Shown: positions 1 through 8,890, numbered from the stretch's first letter. The stretch is 64,000 nucleotides of DNA from Methanobacterium sp. UBA294 (GCA_002494495.1 DACB01000015.1:62001-126000), one strand, 5' to 3'. Made by a program: numbers and translations. The notes: a model not told the origin generated them from the sequence alone.

Positions 1-334
1 CCAAAACATCAATGTATTCCTTTTTAAAAATATTATTTAATTTTTCAATGTAAGTTTTTTCTAATATTACATCATCTTCAATAAAGACCAATATATCTCC
101 TTTAGATTTTTCGATGCCTAAATTTCTCCCTTTACAACTTCCACCATCAGTTTTAAAATAACGAATAAATAAATTTGTATTTAAATTTTTAATAAATTTA
201 TTAGTTTCCTCATCATCTTCATGGATAATTATCACAATTTCTTCTGGTTTCTTAGTTTGTAACTGAAGACAATCAATGCATTTTTGAAGAAAATGTATCC
301 TTTCTCTGGTAGGTATAATCACAGAAACTTCCAT
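1..334 (-). CDS. Family 2 glycosyltransferase, 3' end outside window
   Basis: The minus strand opens with MEVSVIIPTRER, the usual N-terminus of a GT-A fold family 2 glycosyltransferase, and later shows GRNLGIEKSKGDILVFIEDD, where the acidic EDD occupies the place of the metal- and nucleotide-binding DXD motif. It would transfer a sugar from a nucleotide sugar to a growing glycan on the cytoplasmic face of the membrane. Only about 111 residues are inside the window; the gene runs off the left edge. The start ATG overlaps the stop of the upstream membrane-protein gene by one base (TAATG), so the two are translationally coupled in one operon. Family certain; sugar and acceptor unknown. Confidence 0.85.
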   Translation of the reverse strand, partial: MEVSVIIPTRERIHFLQKCIDCLQLQTKKPEEIVIIIHEDDEETNKFIKNLNTNLFIRYFKTDGGSCKGRNLGIEKSKGDILVFIEDDVILEKTYIEKLNNIFKKEYIDVL

Positions 335-2028
335 TATAATACACCAGTTCTATATAAAATAAATTCTTTATTATCATATATCCTATCAGAAATGTTGCCT
401 GTTTCTAAAATTCTTATATTATCTAAATTTACTTTATTTCGTCCAAATTCATAACTCTCCATATCCCGGATACCTACAAGCACATAAAAATTATTATACA
501 TTTTTATATATTGTAAATTCATATTCTCTACTTTTTGGCTTATATCCACCTCCTGTGTAAGACCACTAAGTGTATTCCAATTTTCAAGTTTATCACTGTA
601 TTTCATTCCCAAAGTTCTAGGTTGAAAACTGATAACAATGCTTGAGTTATTACTATGATCAAAAAGGAAATTAGCCCCAGTAATTTCTGCAGGAGATACA
701 TAATCAATTAATTCATTTCCATAAGCATTGACAATGGATATTGGTGGAGATATCAATAGTATTATGAGTAAAACAATTGATAATTTTTTGTTATATATTA
801 ATTTTGCAGATAACATCTGTAATATACTCATACTTTGTGCAAATGTCCTGCTTAAAATCTCACCAGAATATGAAGTTATCAAAGTTAGTGATGTATTAGC
901 ACCAAACCATACAGGTAATGTCAAATTTTTTAAAGACCATTTTTTTTTTATTAGGATTTCATAGAAAAAACCTAAAGCTGCTAAAATTACAAGAAGTAAC
1001 ATTGAAATTATTCTGACATAAACTACATTCTGATGCTCTTCAGATCCGCCAAATGCCATACCTGCCACATCATTTACTGTCTTTTCCAAATCCAAAGCAG
1101 TAAGAACCGACCCACCAATTTGATCCATTGCATAGGAACCAGCTACATAAACTTGAAATGCTGCAATTAATACAAATACCAGGATAAATTTTCTATCAAT
1201 TTTATGTTTAAAGATAAATAACAGCCCAGACATGAATAATAAAGCAAATAGAAGATACATAGTTGATAAAAAATGGCTAGCAACTGCAGCCATGCAAAAA
1301 ATTATGAAAATTGTTCTAGAACTAATAGATGCTCTATCATTGAAAACTTCAAATCTAAAAAATAATAGAAGAGCATATGAAACCATCATCCCTGAAATTA
1401 CACCGGGTAATAAATAAATTGGAGCCCCAAAAATAAGGGCATTAGCCAATAATAATGCTATCCAAGTCTCTTTTTTATTGAGAAATGTGGAAAATAATAA
1501 AAATCCCATTAACGTGTTTGGAATGATAAAAATAAGGGGAATTATTAAAAGTGAATTTACTGGGGAAATATTCGTTAATAAAGATTCAATTGCTCCAAAA
1601 TAGAACATACCTGGCCATGTCTGATAATGAATTATTTCGGAATTGGAATGACCGTATTGAAGGATGTAATCGACACTTTTAGATGTTTCAAAATTATAAG
1701 GAAACCTGGGTGTGCCCTCGATTAACACAGTAATGGAAGCATAAAAGATGATAATTAAAGATAAATGCAGTACTAAAAGGAAGTTATCCTTAATATTTTT
1801 CTGAATTGTTATAAAAAATGACAGTATTAATATGCTCATGGAAACAAAAAATAATGGATTTATACCATGTATTAACCCATAAGACCCTATTTCCATTTTA
1901 GAGAATAGCATTGAGACTGACCATAAAATTGTTGATATAGAGATCAACAATAGAGAGATCTGTCGAGCATTTAACCCAATCTTTTCTTCAAATGCTTCAA
2001 AAGTAGGTACAGCAAACATTTTAATCAT
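334..2028 (-). CDS. Polytopic membrane protein, possible GT-C-like enzyme of glycan assembly
   Basis: A 564-residue protein with about a dozen hydrophobic segments over residues 20-430, followed by a soluble tail of about 130 residues. I recognise no named family motif. The shape (many membrane spans, then an exterior domain) and the position between two glycosyltransferase genes fit the archaeal membrane proteins that use polyprenyl-linked sugars (GT-C type) or flip and polymerise glycans. The ATG lies 8 bases inside the end of the upstream PssD/PssE-like gene and the stop overlaps the start of the next glycosyltransferase, so all three form one operon. Function is inferred from context only. 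Confidence 0.6.
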   Translation of the reverse strand: MIKMFAVPTFEAFEEKIGLNARQISLLLISISTILWSVSMLFSKMEIGSYGLIHGINPLFFVSMSILILSFFITIQKNIKDNFLLVLHLSLIIIFYASITVLIEGTPRFPYNFETSKSVDYILQYGHSNSEIIHYQTWPGMFYFGAIESLLTNISPVNSLLIIPLIFIIPNTLMGFLLFSTFLNKKETWIALLLANALIFGAPIYLLPGVISGMMVSYALLLFFRFEVFNDRASISSRTIFIIFCMAAVASHFLSTMYLLFALLFMSGLLFIFKHKIDRKFILVFVLIAAFQVYVAGSYAMDQIGGSVLTALDLEKTVNDVAGMAFGGSEEHQNVVYVRIISMLLLVILAALGFFYEILIKKKWSLKNLTLPVWFGANTSLTLITSYSGEILSRTFAQSMSILQMLSAKLIYNKKLSIVLLIILLISPPISIVNAYGNELIDYVSPAEITGANFLFDHSNNSSIVISFQPRTLGMKYSDKLENWNTLSGLTQEVDISQKVENMNLQYIKMYNNFYVLVGIRDMESYEFGRNKVNLDNIRILETGNISDRIYDNKEFILYRTGVL

Positions 2029-2968
2029 TTATAAATATCTTTAATTTATTAATTAATTCATAATTTACATTTAAACATTTGCTGTTTAATGAATTAGATT
2101 CAAATAACTTTTTACATATCCCATTAATATCCTCATATATTGACACTAAACCTTGTTCTTTTAACTTCTCAGAGAAAGTAAGCTGATGATCATCTAGATG
2201 CTCCCCATATTCTTTAAGTCTAGGAACTGTGAGAACAGGAGTGCCTAATATTAATGAATCCATTACCGTCATGGCACCTTGACAAACTACAACTTTAGCA
2301 TCTTTTATTTGTTTTTTGATCTTTCCATACTCTTTGAACCGAAAATATTCTGCATTTTTAGGGATATATTCACTGTTTCCTATCTGCATTACCACCTTGT
2401 CATCAATTTCCCCAGCGATTTCGTCCATTTTTTTAATTAATCTATCAAATCCGGAGTGCATCCCGGTAATCACCAGTATATAATCTCCTTCCTCTTTTTT
2501 TGAAGTGGATGAATTTTCTAGTTCAAATATCCCACCATAATACTTAGCCTTTCCACCATATTTCTCCAGCATCTCTGGCCATAAAACTAAAAAAGTATCA
2601 GATACTAGATAAACCATTTTACCGGTTACTGTGGGTGTATCTATACGGGTGTAGCATTCGATAAACAACGTTTTCTTTCGTAAAAGTTTACCTAAATAAA
2701 AGAAGGGAATGGCAATCTCAGCACCATTACTCACAATTACATCCGGTTTTTCCTTTAAAAGAATATTAACTATTTTAGGAAGATTTAAAAACATCTTATA
2801 AGGTTTTTCACCAAAATTTGGGAATAAATATTTACGATAATCTAGGTTCCGGGTCCTTATATTATCATATGTCACAAAAAAAACGTCATGTCCCTCAAAG
2901 GCTTCCATTAAATATAATAGTTCTGTTAAATGGCCTCCATGAGAACAAACAAGAGCTATTTTCATCAA
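2021..2968 (-). CDS. Alg14-Alg13 (PssD-PssE) type glycosyltransferase fusion
   Basis: The N-terminal half starts MKIALVCSHGGHLTELLYLM, the nucleotide-binding start of Alg14/PssD membrane-anchor proteins, and contains PDVIVSNGAEIAIPFFYLGK, another Alg14 hallmark. The C-terminal half from about residue 155 resembles the GT28 C-terminal domain (Alg13/PssE), with VVVCQGAMTVMDSLILGTPVLTVPR, the UDP-sugar binding loop. In bacteria and eukaryotes the two halves are usually separate proteins that together add the second sugar onto a lipid-linked sugar; here they are one chain of 315 residues. Starts with ATGATG; either Met is possible. Operon with the genes on both sides. Confidence 0.8.
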   Translation of the reverse strand: MMKIALVCSHGGHLTELLYLMEAFEGHDVFFVTYDNIRTRNLDYRKYLFPNFGEKPYKMFLNLPKIVNILLKEKPDVIVSNGAEIAIPFFYLGKLLRKKTLFIECYTRIDTPTVTGKMVYLVSDTFLVLWPEMLEKYGGKAKYYGGIFELENSSTSKKEEGDYILVITGMHSGFDRLIKKMDEIAGEIDDKVVMQIGNSEYIPKNAEYFRFKEYGKIKKQIKDAKVVVCQGAMTVMDSLILGTPVLTVPRLKEYGEHLDDHQLTFSEKLKEQGLVSIYEDINGICKKLFESNSLNSKCLNVNYELINKLKIFIND

Positions 2969-2988
2969 ATACCCGCTAGATAGTGAAT

Positions 2989-3930
2989 TTAATGAATCTT
3001 TTTACCCGGAATCTCATCAGGCAATTCAATTTCGTGTAAAGTGGGAGTCTGGGTCTTTTTCAGATTCTCTAATTTTAAAATAGATTTGTAATTCATGAAA
3101 AATATAAAATTACCAATCTTTCTTATAAATTTATCAAAAAAGAAATATCTAATTTGTCCTTCAGGAATTGCCCATTCAAAAGATTTAATCAGATTTCCTA
3201 AATCATAATCCTTATTTTCAACATCTTTTCTTCTACTATCCCTCATTGCCCTGGTTTTATGTTTAATTCCACTGTATCCATTAATTAAGGAATAGCCCCA
3301 TGTAAACAATTCCGCGACCATTAAAGATGGTAGAAACATTAAGAATTCTCTCCAGGTGAAGTAGCTGTTCAGGATGGTGTATCTACCCCTTTCAAGGTGG
3401 TAAATTTTCTCTGCTGGGACCTTGAAAACGTAATCATGATAAATAATGGATGACGGTACATACATAATTTTTAAATCCCTGGAATTTATATTCCAGGACA
3501 ATTCAGCATCTTCCATGTATAAAAATATTGACTCGTTAAACCCACCAATTCCCTGGAAAAGATCCCGTCTAACAGCAAAACAAACCCCTGACAATCCAGA
3601 AACATAATTAACTTCATCAAAATCTTCTCTTTCAGCACCCAGTCCCCGAGTAAATGCCAACCCGGTGAAGTGCAGGATGTTTCCACAGGTGTTGATTTTA
3701 CTTCCATCATAGATGAGTGCCTTGGGTGTGGTGATCAAATTTTCATTATTTTCTAAAGGTTTAAGCAGTTCATCAATGAAATTATCTTCTGCCCATATAT
3801 CAGGATTCATGAGTACTAAATACTTATTATGGCTATGTTCAACTCCAAGGTTTACGGAAGTTCCGTAACCTAAGTTTTGTGAATTTTCAATTAATTTAAC
3901 ATCCGGATAATTCTGTTTAATATACTCCAC
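2989..3930 (-). CDS. Family 2 glycosyltransferase (rhamnosyltransferase-like), 5' end disrupted
   Basis: The readable frame gives 313 residues from a GTG codon. It has the GT2 core: NLGYGTSVNLGVEH, then VLMNPDIW at the DXD place, then GVCFAVRRDLFQGIGGFNE and FLYMEDAELSW, typical of rhamnosyltransferase-like family members, then a C-terminal hydrophobic stretch. The first about 40 residues of the fold, including the strand before VDNKSTDGT, lie upstream of this GTG in the same frame, so the GTG is only the first start codon after an in-frame stop and is probably not the original start (see 3931-4083). As read it would lack the first beta strand and may be inactive. Confidence 0.7.
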   Translation of the reverse strand: MEYIKQNYPDVKLIENSQNLGYGTSVNLGVEHSHNKYLVLMNPDIWAEDNFIDELLKPLENNENLITTPKALIYDGSKINTCGNILHFTGLAFTRGLGAEREDFDEVNYVSGLSGVCFAVRRDLFQGIGGFNESIFLYMEDAELSWNINSRDLKIMYVPSSIIYHDYVFKVPAEKIYHLERGRYTILNSYFTWREFLMFLPSLMVAELFTWGYSLINGYSGIKHKTRAMRDSRRKDVENKDYDLGNLIKSFEWAIPEGQIRYFFFDKFIRKIGNFIFFMNYKSILKLENLKKTQTPTLHEIELPDEIPGKKIH

Positions 3931-4083
3931 AGTTCCGTCGGTGGACTTGTTATCTACTATTATAATATCGGATGATAAATTAAAGATTGAGTTTAAACAC
4001 CTTTCAATGTATTCACGGTGATTATAAGTTACAATAATTAAACTACAATCCTCTGATAAAGAAATAATTTAGTTCGCCCCCAT
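3931..4083 (-). other. Lost N-terminus of the glycosyltransferase: in-frame coding with a TAA
   Basis: Reading upstream of the GTG at 3930 in the same frame gives SLIIVTYNHREYIERCL and then IIIVDNKSTDGT, an intact GT2 N-terminus. The only ATG in frame is at 4081-4083; it is followed after three codons (Gly-Ala-Asn) by a TAA at 4069-4071. No ATG, GTG or TTG lies between that stop and the conserved strand. So the gene carries a nonsense change at codon 5, or is started from a rare codon such as ATT, or the base is a sequencing error. Confidence 0.65.
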
Positions 4084-4100
4084 AATAACCAATAGCAAAG

Positions 4101-4109
4101 TATAAATTT
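4101..4109 (-). promoter_or_regulatory. TATA box for the glycosyltransferase operon
   Basis: On the minus strand AAATTTATA lies 18-26 bases before the ATG at 4083. At archaeal TATA spacing this puts the transcript start at or next to that ATG (a leaderless message), which supports the ATG at 4083 as the original start of the broken glycosyltransferase gene. Confidence 0.45.
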
Positions 4110-4133
4110 AATTGTAAAATAATGTATTTAAAC

Positions 4134-4515
4134 TTTTCCTAATTTCACAAAAAATTGGATGTTCATTTAAAAAAAGTTAGGAGTGAATTTATCTATCCCA
4201 ACAAATCTTATTTCTACAACCTCCTAATTAATAAAAAAGGGCCAATAATAAGAAAAATAAACTTGAAAATAACCTAATTCTCTGAAATCTCTTTATATGT
4301 GGGTTTCGTCATGTTACTAAAAACAATCGTTAAAATAATTTTCCTAATTTCACAAAAATTGGAAGTTATTTAAAAAAAGTTATATGGAGTTATCCAACCC
4401 AACATATCTTATCTCTACAACCTCCTAATTAATAAAAAAGGACGAATAATATAGTACAAGAAAAATAATCGTGAAGGCAACGGTAACTCTCTGAAATCTT
4501 CATAGGTGGGTTTCA
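4134..4515. repeat. Direct repeat: duplicated 3' end of the nucleotidyltransferase gene
   Basis: The stretch 4134-4308 matches 4339-4515 along its whole length with scattered substitutions and small indels. Shared blocks include TTTTCCTAATTTCACAAAAA, CTACAACCTCCTAATTAATA and TGTGGGTTTC or GGTGGGTTTC. The right-hand copy covers the downstream region and the last 100 or so coding bases of the gene at 4415-5584; the left-hand copy has no open frame and looks like a decayed tandem duplicate. This accounts for the otherwise empty 4084-4414 interval. Confidence 0.7.
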
Positions 4516-5584
4516 AGATACTGCATAACACATCTTTCAACCCCATCTTCATGCTCTCTCTTTTCTTTAAATCTAAATAAGTTCTATCAAAAATAGTTAA
4601 TGAATGATGCTTTCCTCTAAATAATCTATTCTGTATCTGTATATTAATATCATGCACCACATCATCTATAAATAAATCATTTATTTCATCAGGAAATTCA
4701 GGTCCAAATAAATCTTTAACTAATGATAGAGTAATTAACAGTATTCTCATAACACCCAGTTTACTTGCATTTTCCATTACTTCAGACCAACTAATTTTAT
4801 GATGTTGTATAAGTTCAGATATGTCACAGATCCATGAAATACAAGACCAGTTATGCCGTGCACAATGAATTGTAAGTAATATAAGCAGATTTTCAGTTGA
4901 AAATGTCTTTAATTCATAATTATTTATTTTTAAAGTGTCCAATCTTTCATTTTTATAAATAAAATGAGGTTTAATTGGAAAATTGAAGAAGTGTCCTTGT
5001 AATCTAGTATGGATTTCAATGACTACACCAAATTTTTTATGTACAAATTTGTGTTCAGTCTGTGTTTTAAAGTACAGGGATTCGTCGATTTTCTCAGGAT
5101 AGGATTCTAGTACATATCCCAACTGATTCATCAGGTTATTAACCTTTTTAATATCTATATGGTTGACTAATATATCTATGTCAATAAATTCTCTAAGTGC
5201 CAGGTTATTATACGCCAGTAAAGCAAGTGAAGGTCCTTTAAAATTTATGGCACATATTTGATTGGATTCAAAGCTCTTCAAAATCTTTATTAATTCACCC
5301 GTCAATATAAGGTTTTTTCGTGCATTCTCCTCAAAAAAAGCTATAAATTTATCCATAATTTCTAGGGGAACTGAATCAGAACATATGGAATTAAGATTCC
5401 AGTAGAGAAGAGGTGTTAATTTATGGTCCTTAGATCTTCTAAGCAGATAATCCCAATCTATCCCCTGCTGGAGAATTAAAGTCATTTCTGATGTTATCTC
5501 TTCATTAATTTCTGTCCTGGCTGCTAGAAGTAATAAAGTGTCTTCCCGGGTTAATTCTAAATTTCTACCTATTTCGTATTTCAT
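4415..5584 (-). CDS. RiPP-cluster nucleotidyltransferase (NTP_transf_5 / PF14907 type)
   Basis: A 389-residue soluble protein with the marks of the uncharacterised nucleotidyltransferase family found in many lasso-peptide loci: INFKGPSLALLAYNN, then LREFIDIDILV carrying the DxD metal pair, then VVIEIHTRL, then TIHCARHNWSCISWICDI. These correspond to the KG, D-I-D, EIH and H-x-W positions of the family. In the paeninodin type of lasso cluster such a gene accompanies a kinase; its substrate is presumably the peptide or its phosphate. Here it sits at the far end of the lasso locus, separated from the S26-like gene by a plus-strand lipoprotein gene. Its last codons were duplicated downstream (4134-4308). 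Family good, reaction inferred. Confidence 0.75.
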   Translation of the reverse strand: MKYEIGRNLELTREDTLLLLAARTEINEEITSEMTLILQQGIDWDYLLRRSKDHKLTPLLYWNLNSICSDSVPLEIMDKFIAFFEENARKNLILTGELIKILKSFESNQICAINFKGPSLALLAYNNLALREFIDIDILVNHIDIKKVNNLMNQLGYVLESYPEKIDESLYFKTQTEHKFVHKKFGVVIEIHTRLQGHFFNFPIKPHFIYKNERLDTLKINNYELKTFSTENLLILLTIHCARHNWSCISWICDISELIQHHKISWSEVMENASKLGVMRILLITLSLVKDLFGPEFPDEINDLFIDDVVHDINIQIQNRLFRGKHHSLTIFDRTYLDLKKRESMKMGLKDVLCSILKPTYEDFRELPLPSRLFFLYYIIRPFLLIRRL

Positions 5585-5650
5585 AAGGGCACACTTAAAA
5601 TTGATATAGTTTTAAAATAATTACCTTTATATGGATTAAACAGAATTTCT

Positions 5651-5660
5651 TATAAATAAT
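5651..5660 (+). promoter_or_regulatory. TATA box for the lipoprotein gene
   Basis: TATAAATAAT lies about 33-42 bases before the ATG at 5693, the expected place for an archaeal promoter giving a short leader. Confidence 0.4.
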
Positions 5661-5692
5661 ATTCCATCTCAAAATTAAAAAACAAATTTTTG

Positions 5693-6121
5693 ATGCTTAA
5701 AATGTTCAATAAATCTTTAATAATAATTGTCATAATTCTATTTGCAGTTATAGTTTCAATTTCCGGCTGCACCACTAAAAATGCAACCAACGGGACTTTC
5801 GGTGAAAAAACAATTTCCTTAAATAAATTGGAGATTATAGATAGTAATGCTGAGCATATCGATTATGAAGACAGGACTTATTATTATATTGAAGGGAATA
5901 TAACTAATAAAAATGATATCGATGCTTTAGATCTTAAAATGGAAGCTACCGCCTTTGATGAGAATGGTATGGTTGTGGATATTAACAAAAATCCCTATTT
6001 AGATCCTAAAGTTGTCCCCTCACTGGGTGTGTCCTATTTCTATTTTGAATTTTATGATCCAGATAAACGAATCGTGAGATATGAAATCAAAGTGATTAGT
6101 GCTGAAGACAGATATTATTAA
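5693..6121 (+). CDS. Small membrane-anchored lipoprotein-like protein (FxLyD-like)
   Basis: The N-terminus has a hydrophobic helix (SLIIIVIILFAVIVSI) ending in SISGCTT, a lipobox-like Cys at about residue 26, so it is probably exported and lipid-anchored. The remaining about 115 residues resemble small beta domains of the FxLyD type (YYYIEGNITNKNDIDALDLK, then a C-terminal strand repeat), common in methanogen surface proteins. A TTG at 5690 is in frame but the ATG at 5693 is preferred. It is the only plus-strand gene within the minus-strand RiPP genes at this end; a link to the peptide is possible but not shown. Confidence 0.6.
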   Translation: MLKMFNKSLIIIVIILFAVIVSISGCTTKNATNGTFGEKTISLNKLEIIDSNAEHIDYEDRTYYYIEGNITNKNDIDALDLKMEATAFDENGMVVDINKNPYLDPKVVPSLGVSYFYFEFYDPDKRIVRYEIKVISAEDRYY

Positions 6122-6151
6122 CTGATTTTCCTTCATTTGAATTATTATAAA

Positions 6152-6597
6152 TTAGACTTTGATAAAATTATATAAATTTAGTATAAAATATGTTGCATAA
6201 TAATTCAGTGAATAAATTTTTACAATTAATTTTCCCAGTTTTTCATAAACCGTAGAATCTACCTCAATTAAATGATTTTTCCTTTTAATTACCGCTAATT
6301 TGCCTAAAATATCCTTAGTGGTGAGGGGTTTATCAAAATTAGCCATATTATCACCCCGAGTTATAAACTCATCCACACCTATTTTAAGTAAACGAAGCAA
6401 AAAGAATTTATCTTCTTTTCAAAAAAAATTATGTCCCCAATTGATAAATTTTCAACATCTACAGATTTTATTTCGACCAAATCACCATTTCTAATAAATG
6501 GAAACATACTGCTGCCTAATGCTTTAAGCTGCAGTTTATTTTGCTTTAGAGATTTTTTTATTAATTTATCTTCTCCAGCATAATTGAGATTCATCAT
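6152..6597 (-). pseudogene. S26 signal-peptidase-like gene, frameshifted
   Basis: The frame from ATG 6597 gives QLKALGSSMFPFIRNGD, the catalytic Ser region of S26/S24 type peptidases, then LSIGDIIFFEKK, and then hits a stop near 6379. The next frame continues the same family exactly: RLLKIGVDEFITRGDNMANF, then KDILGKLAVIKR, to a stop at 6152. The shift falls around 6410-6425, beside a run of eight T on the coding strand. The family normally has a His-Arg just before LLKIG; here Leu-Arg is encoded, so a family-conserved His is also absent. Small S26-like peptidases occur in PqqD/nucleotidyltransferase peptide loci. Likely inactive, unless the shift is a sequencing error or is programmed. Confidence 0.65.
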
Positions 6598-6643
6598 TTT
6601 TTTTGGCCAATAATCTGTATAAGTTGCCAATAGTTTTGTTTTA

Positions 6644-6775
6644 TTATGAAAACTTGTCGGAATCACATTTACCAGTTTGATTACCCATACCTGGACATTT
6701 AACACATTCAAGAACTGTTTTTTCAAACATTTTCTCTGTTTTTATGGCAGGTTTTTGGTATTTTTTTCGGTTCAT
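6644..6775 (-). CDS. Putative second RiPP precursor, 43 residues, three Cys
   Basis: A short gene immediately before the S26-like gene. It begins MNRKKYQKPAIKTEKMFEKT, with a YxxPxI element like the YxxPxL leader element of the lasso precursor at 9830-9976, and ends with ECVKCPGMGNQTGKCDSDKF and a final Ser. Cys are at 24, 27 and 37. The Lys/Tyr/Pro-rich front followed by FE and a Cys/Gly/Asn tail is a familiar layout for short peptides beside PqqD-type proteins, but I cannot name a characterised product. An in-frame stop lies upstream and no earlier start exists; the ribosome site is weak (AGTGA). It overlaps no other credible gene. Function inferred from sequence pattern and position. Confidence 0.6.
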   Translation of the reverse strand: MNRKKYQKPAIKTEKMFEKTVLECVKCPGMGNQTGKCDSDKFS

Positions 6776-7040
6776 CTTATTTTCACTTAAACTTTCAATT
6801 TGTAAATCTATGGTAGGGTTTACTTTTTCAACCTGGAAATTTGAATAATTATTTAAAAATCATTCAGTAATTTTTTATCTTTTATTAAGATATTTAAAGA
6901 GATTTCACCCACAGATATTGTAATTAGATTTTTTTTATATTATTCATTATTAGCTACATATTTGGTTTTTTTTGAATAATTTCTTTGACAGATCTAACTT
7001 ATTTAATTTTGTTAATTGTATATTTTTTAATTAAAACAAA

Positions 7041-8852
7041 TTAATTAATCTGATCTTCATATAAAAATTTAAAATACTTTTCCTTTTCTTTAAGTTCTTT
7101 ATATGTCCCTGACTCTATAATACTACCTTTTTCTAACAGATATGTGATATCCGCATTCTTTATGGTAGATAGACGATGTGCTATAATCAAAATGGTTAAA
7201 TTTCCATGGAGATCCTCCAATGAATCAAGAATATTCTTCTCATTTTTCGAGTCCAGATTACTGGTCGCCTCATCTAATATTAAAAGTGAGGGGTTACGTA
7301 GTAATGCACGTGTAAGAGCCAGACGTTGCTTCTCACCTCCAGATAATCGAACTCCCCGATCACCTATTAAAGTATCGAGTTTTTGAGGTAGCTTCAAAAC
7401 GAATTCATCTGCTGATGCCTGTTTTAATGCTTCCAATACCTCCTCATCGCATGCTGCGGGATCTGCAAAGAGCAAGTTATTTCGTATCGTATCGTTAAAT
7501 AGGAAAGTATCTTGGGCAACGTATCCTATCTGATTACGCCAGCTTAACAGGTTTTCTTTGGTTAAATCAACATCATCAACAGTTATACTGCCGCTTTGTG
7601 GAATTATAAGCCCCATTAGCATATCGGCAATGGTGCTTTTACCAGCGCCGGATAAACCTGCTATGGCTGTGGTTTTACCTGCATCGATGGTTAGATTTAG
7701 GTTTTCAAGGTTAAAAGAGCCGTTTTCTATTCCATAAGTAAATGAAACGTTTTTTAGCTCAATTTTCTCATTTAAAATTATTTTATTTCCTTCCAACATT
7801 GGTTCAGCTTCATTTTTACACTCTTTTTCTAGATCAGCCACGGTCCGATATGCAGGTAGCATGTTTATAAAATACTGGTAGCTCAATTGTACTGTGGAAA
7901 AATTAGGGATCATCCGTACAAATAAAAAGAGAAGGATTAACAGTTCAGCTATTGGAATGGCTATAAATTCAACTAAAATAAACACTATGATGCTTAAAAT
8001 TATTACAGATCCAACATCAAATAGGAATCTCACATCTGCATAACTATTAATCGCCCCCATAAAACTACGGGATATATTATCAGCTTCCCTGTTAAAGAGT
8101 TTAATATTTTTATCTTCCATACCAAAGCTTTTTATGGTCTTCATTCCATCCATCTGCTTAAGCGTAGATGAGTATAGATCCTTACTTACCTCTGATAGTT
8201 TTTCGCCACTTTCTCCTGCAGATTCTGTTCTTCTTTTAAGTATAAGCAGTAAAACAATACCCACAATAAAAATTAATCCTGTAATAATGCCCGAGATATT
8301 TAAGGCGAATATTATGTAGACCACCAGTATAATTGAACTTGCAATTAATGAAATGAAAAAACTGGTCCCGGTGGTTATTCTTTCTATTTCATAGGTCAGT
8401 GCATGTGCAAAATCTGAGGATCTTTTACCCGTAAAAAAAAGCCAGTTTACACTTGTGATTGCTTTAAATAAATCCTTTCTTAGATGGGCTGCAAACCCAT
8501 ATTCAATTTCAGAAACCTGTACCGTCTGCAGTCTGCGCAGTAAGGTATTTAGACTTATGATAAGAACATATATTACCAGTACCATGGCCAGTGTAGGTGT
8601 TACACCAAAATATGCAAAAAATGATGCTATAAATTCTGCAATCTGACCCAGTGCACCCTGCTGAACATCCAAACCTACAAGCTGAAGTAAGGGCACCAGG
8701 AGAAGTAATCCAACACCTTCTGTTAGGCCAACAAACACCATTAAGAATAATGCAAATCCCACATTTTTTGATTTAAAATGAATCAATGCATTAATATATT
8801 CCATAAAATTTCTTTCTGTCTTGCTGGTTCTGGAGAACATGGAACTCTTCAA
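7041..8852 (-). CDS. Peptide-exporting ABC transporter of the lasso locus (D protein)
   Basis: A 603-residue half-transporter. The membrane domain (six spans, about residues 30-320) is followed by an ATPase with Walker A GLSGAGKST (399-407), Q-loop YVAQDTFLF, signature LSGGEKQR (503-510), Walker B LLILDEAT (523-530) and switch His in IIAHRLSTI. There is no N-terminal C39 peptidase domain, as usual for lasso exporters (McjD type), where leader removal is done by the B2 protein. It lies 38 bases after the HPr-kinase-like gene in the same direction. Expected role: export of the finished peptide and self-protection, as a homodimer. Confidence 0.85.
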   Translation of the reverse strand: MKSSMFSRTSKTERNFMEYINALIHFKSKNVGFALFLMVFVGLTEGVGLLLLVPLLQLVGLDVQQGALGQIAEFIASFFAYFGVTPTLAMVLVIYVLIISLNTLLRRLQTVQVSEIEYGFAAHLRKDLFKAITSVNWLFFTGKRSSDFAHALTYEIERITTGTSFFISLIASSIILVVYIIFALNISGIITGLIFIVGIVLLLILKRRTESAGESGEKLSEVSKDLYSSTLKQMDGMKTIKSFGMEDKNIKLFNREADNISRSFMGAINSYADVRFLFDVGSVIILSIIVFILVEFIAIPIAELLILLFLFVRMIPNFSTVQLSYQYFINMLPAYRTVADLEKECKNEAEPMLEGNKIILNEKIELKNVSFTYGIENGSFNLENLNLTIDAGKTTAIAGLSGAGKSTIADMLMGLIIPQSGSITVDDVDLTKENLLSWRNQIGYVAQDTFLFNDTIRNNLLFADPAACDEEVLEALKQASADEFVLKLPQKLDTLIGDRGVRLSGGEKQRLALTRALLRNPSLLILDEATSNLDSKNEKNILDSLEDLHGNLTILIIAHRLSTIKNADITYLLEKGSIIESGTYKELKEKEKYFKFLYEDQIN

Positions 8853-8890
8853 ATATATGTGTTTTATTATGTATAATTTTTAGATAATTC

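Noticed and set aside
6379..6726. 115-residue start for the S26-like protein
   Set aside because: The first 43 residues of that frame run across the Cys-peptide gene (6644-6775) and have no family match; the ATG at 6597 is preferred.
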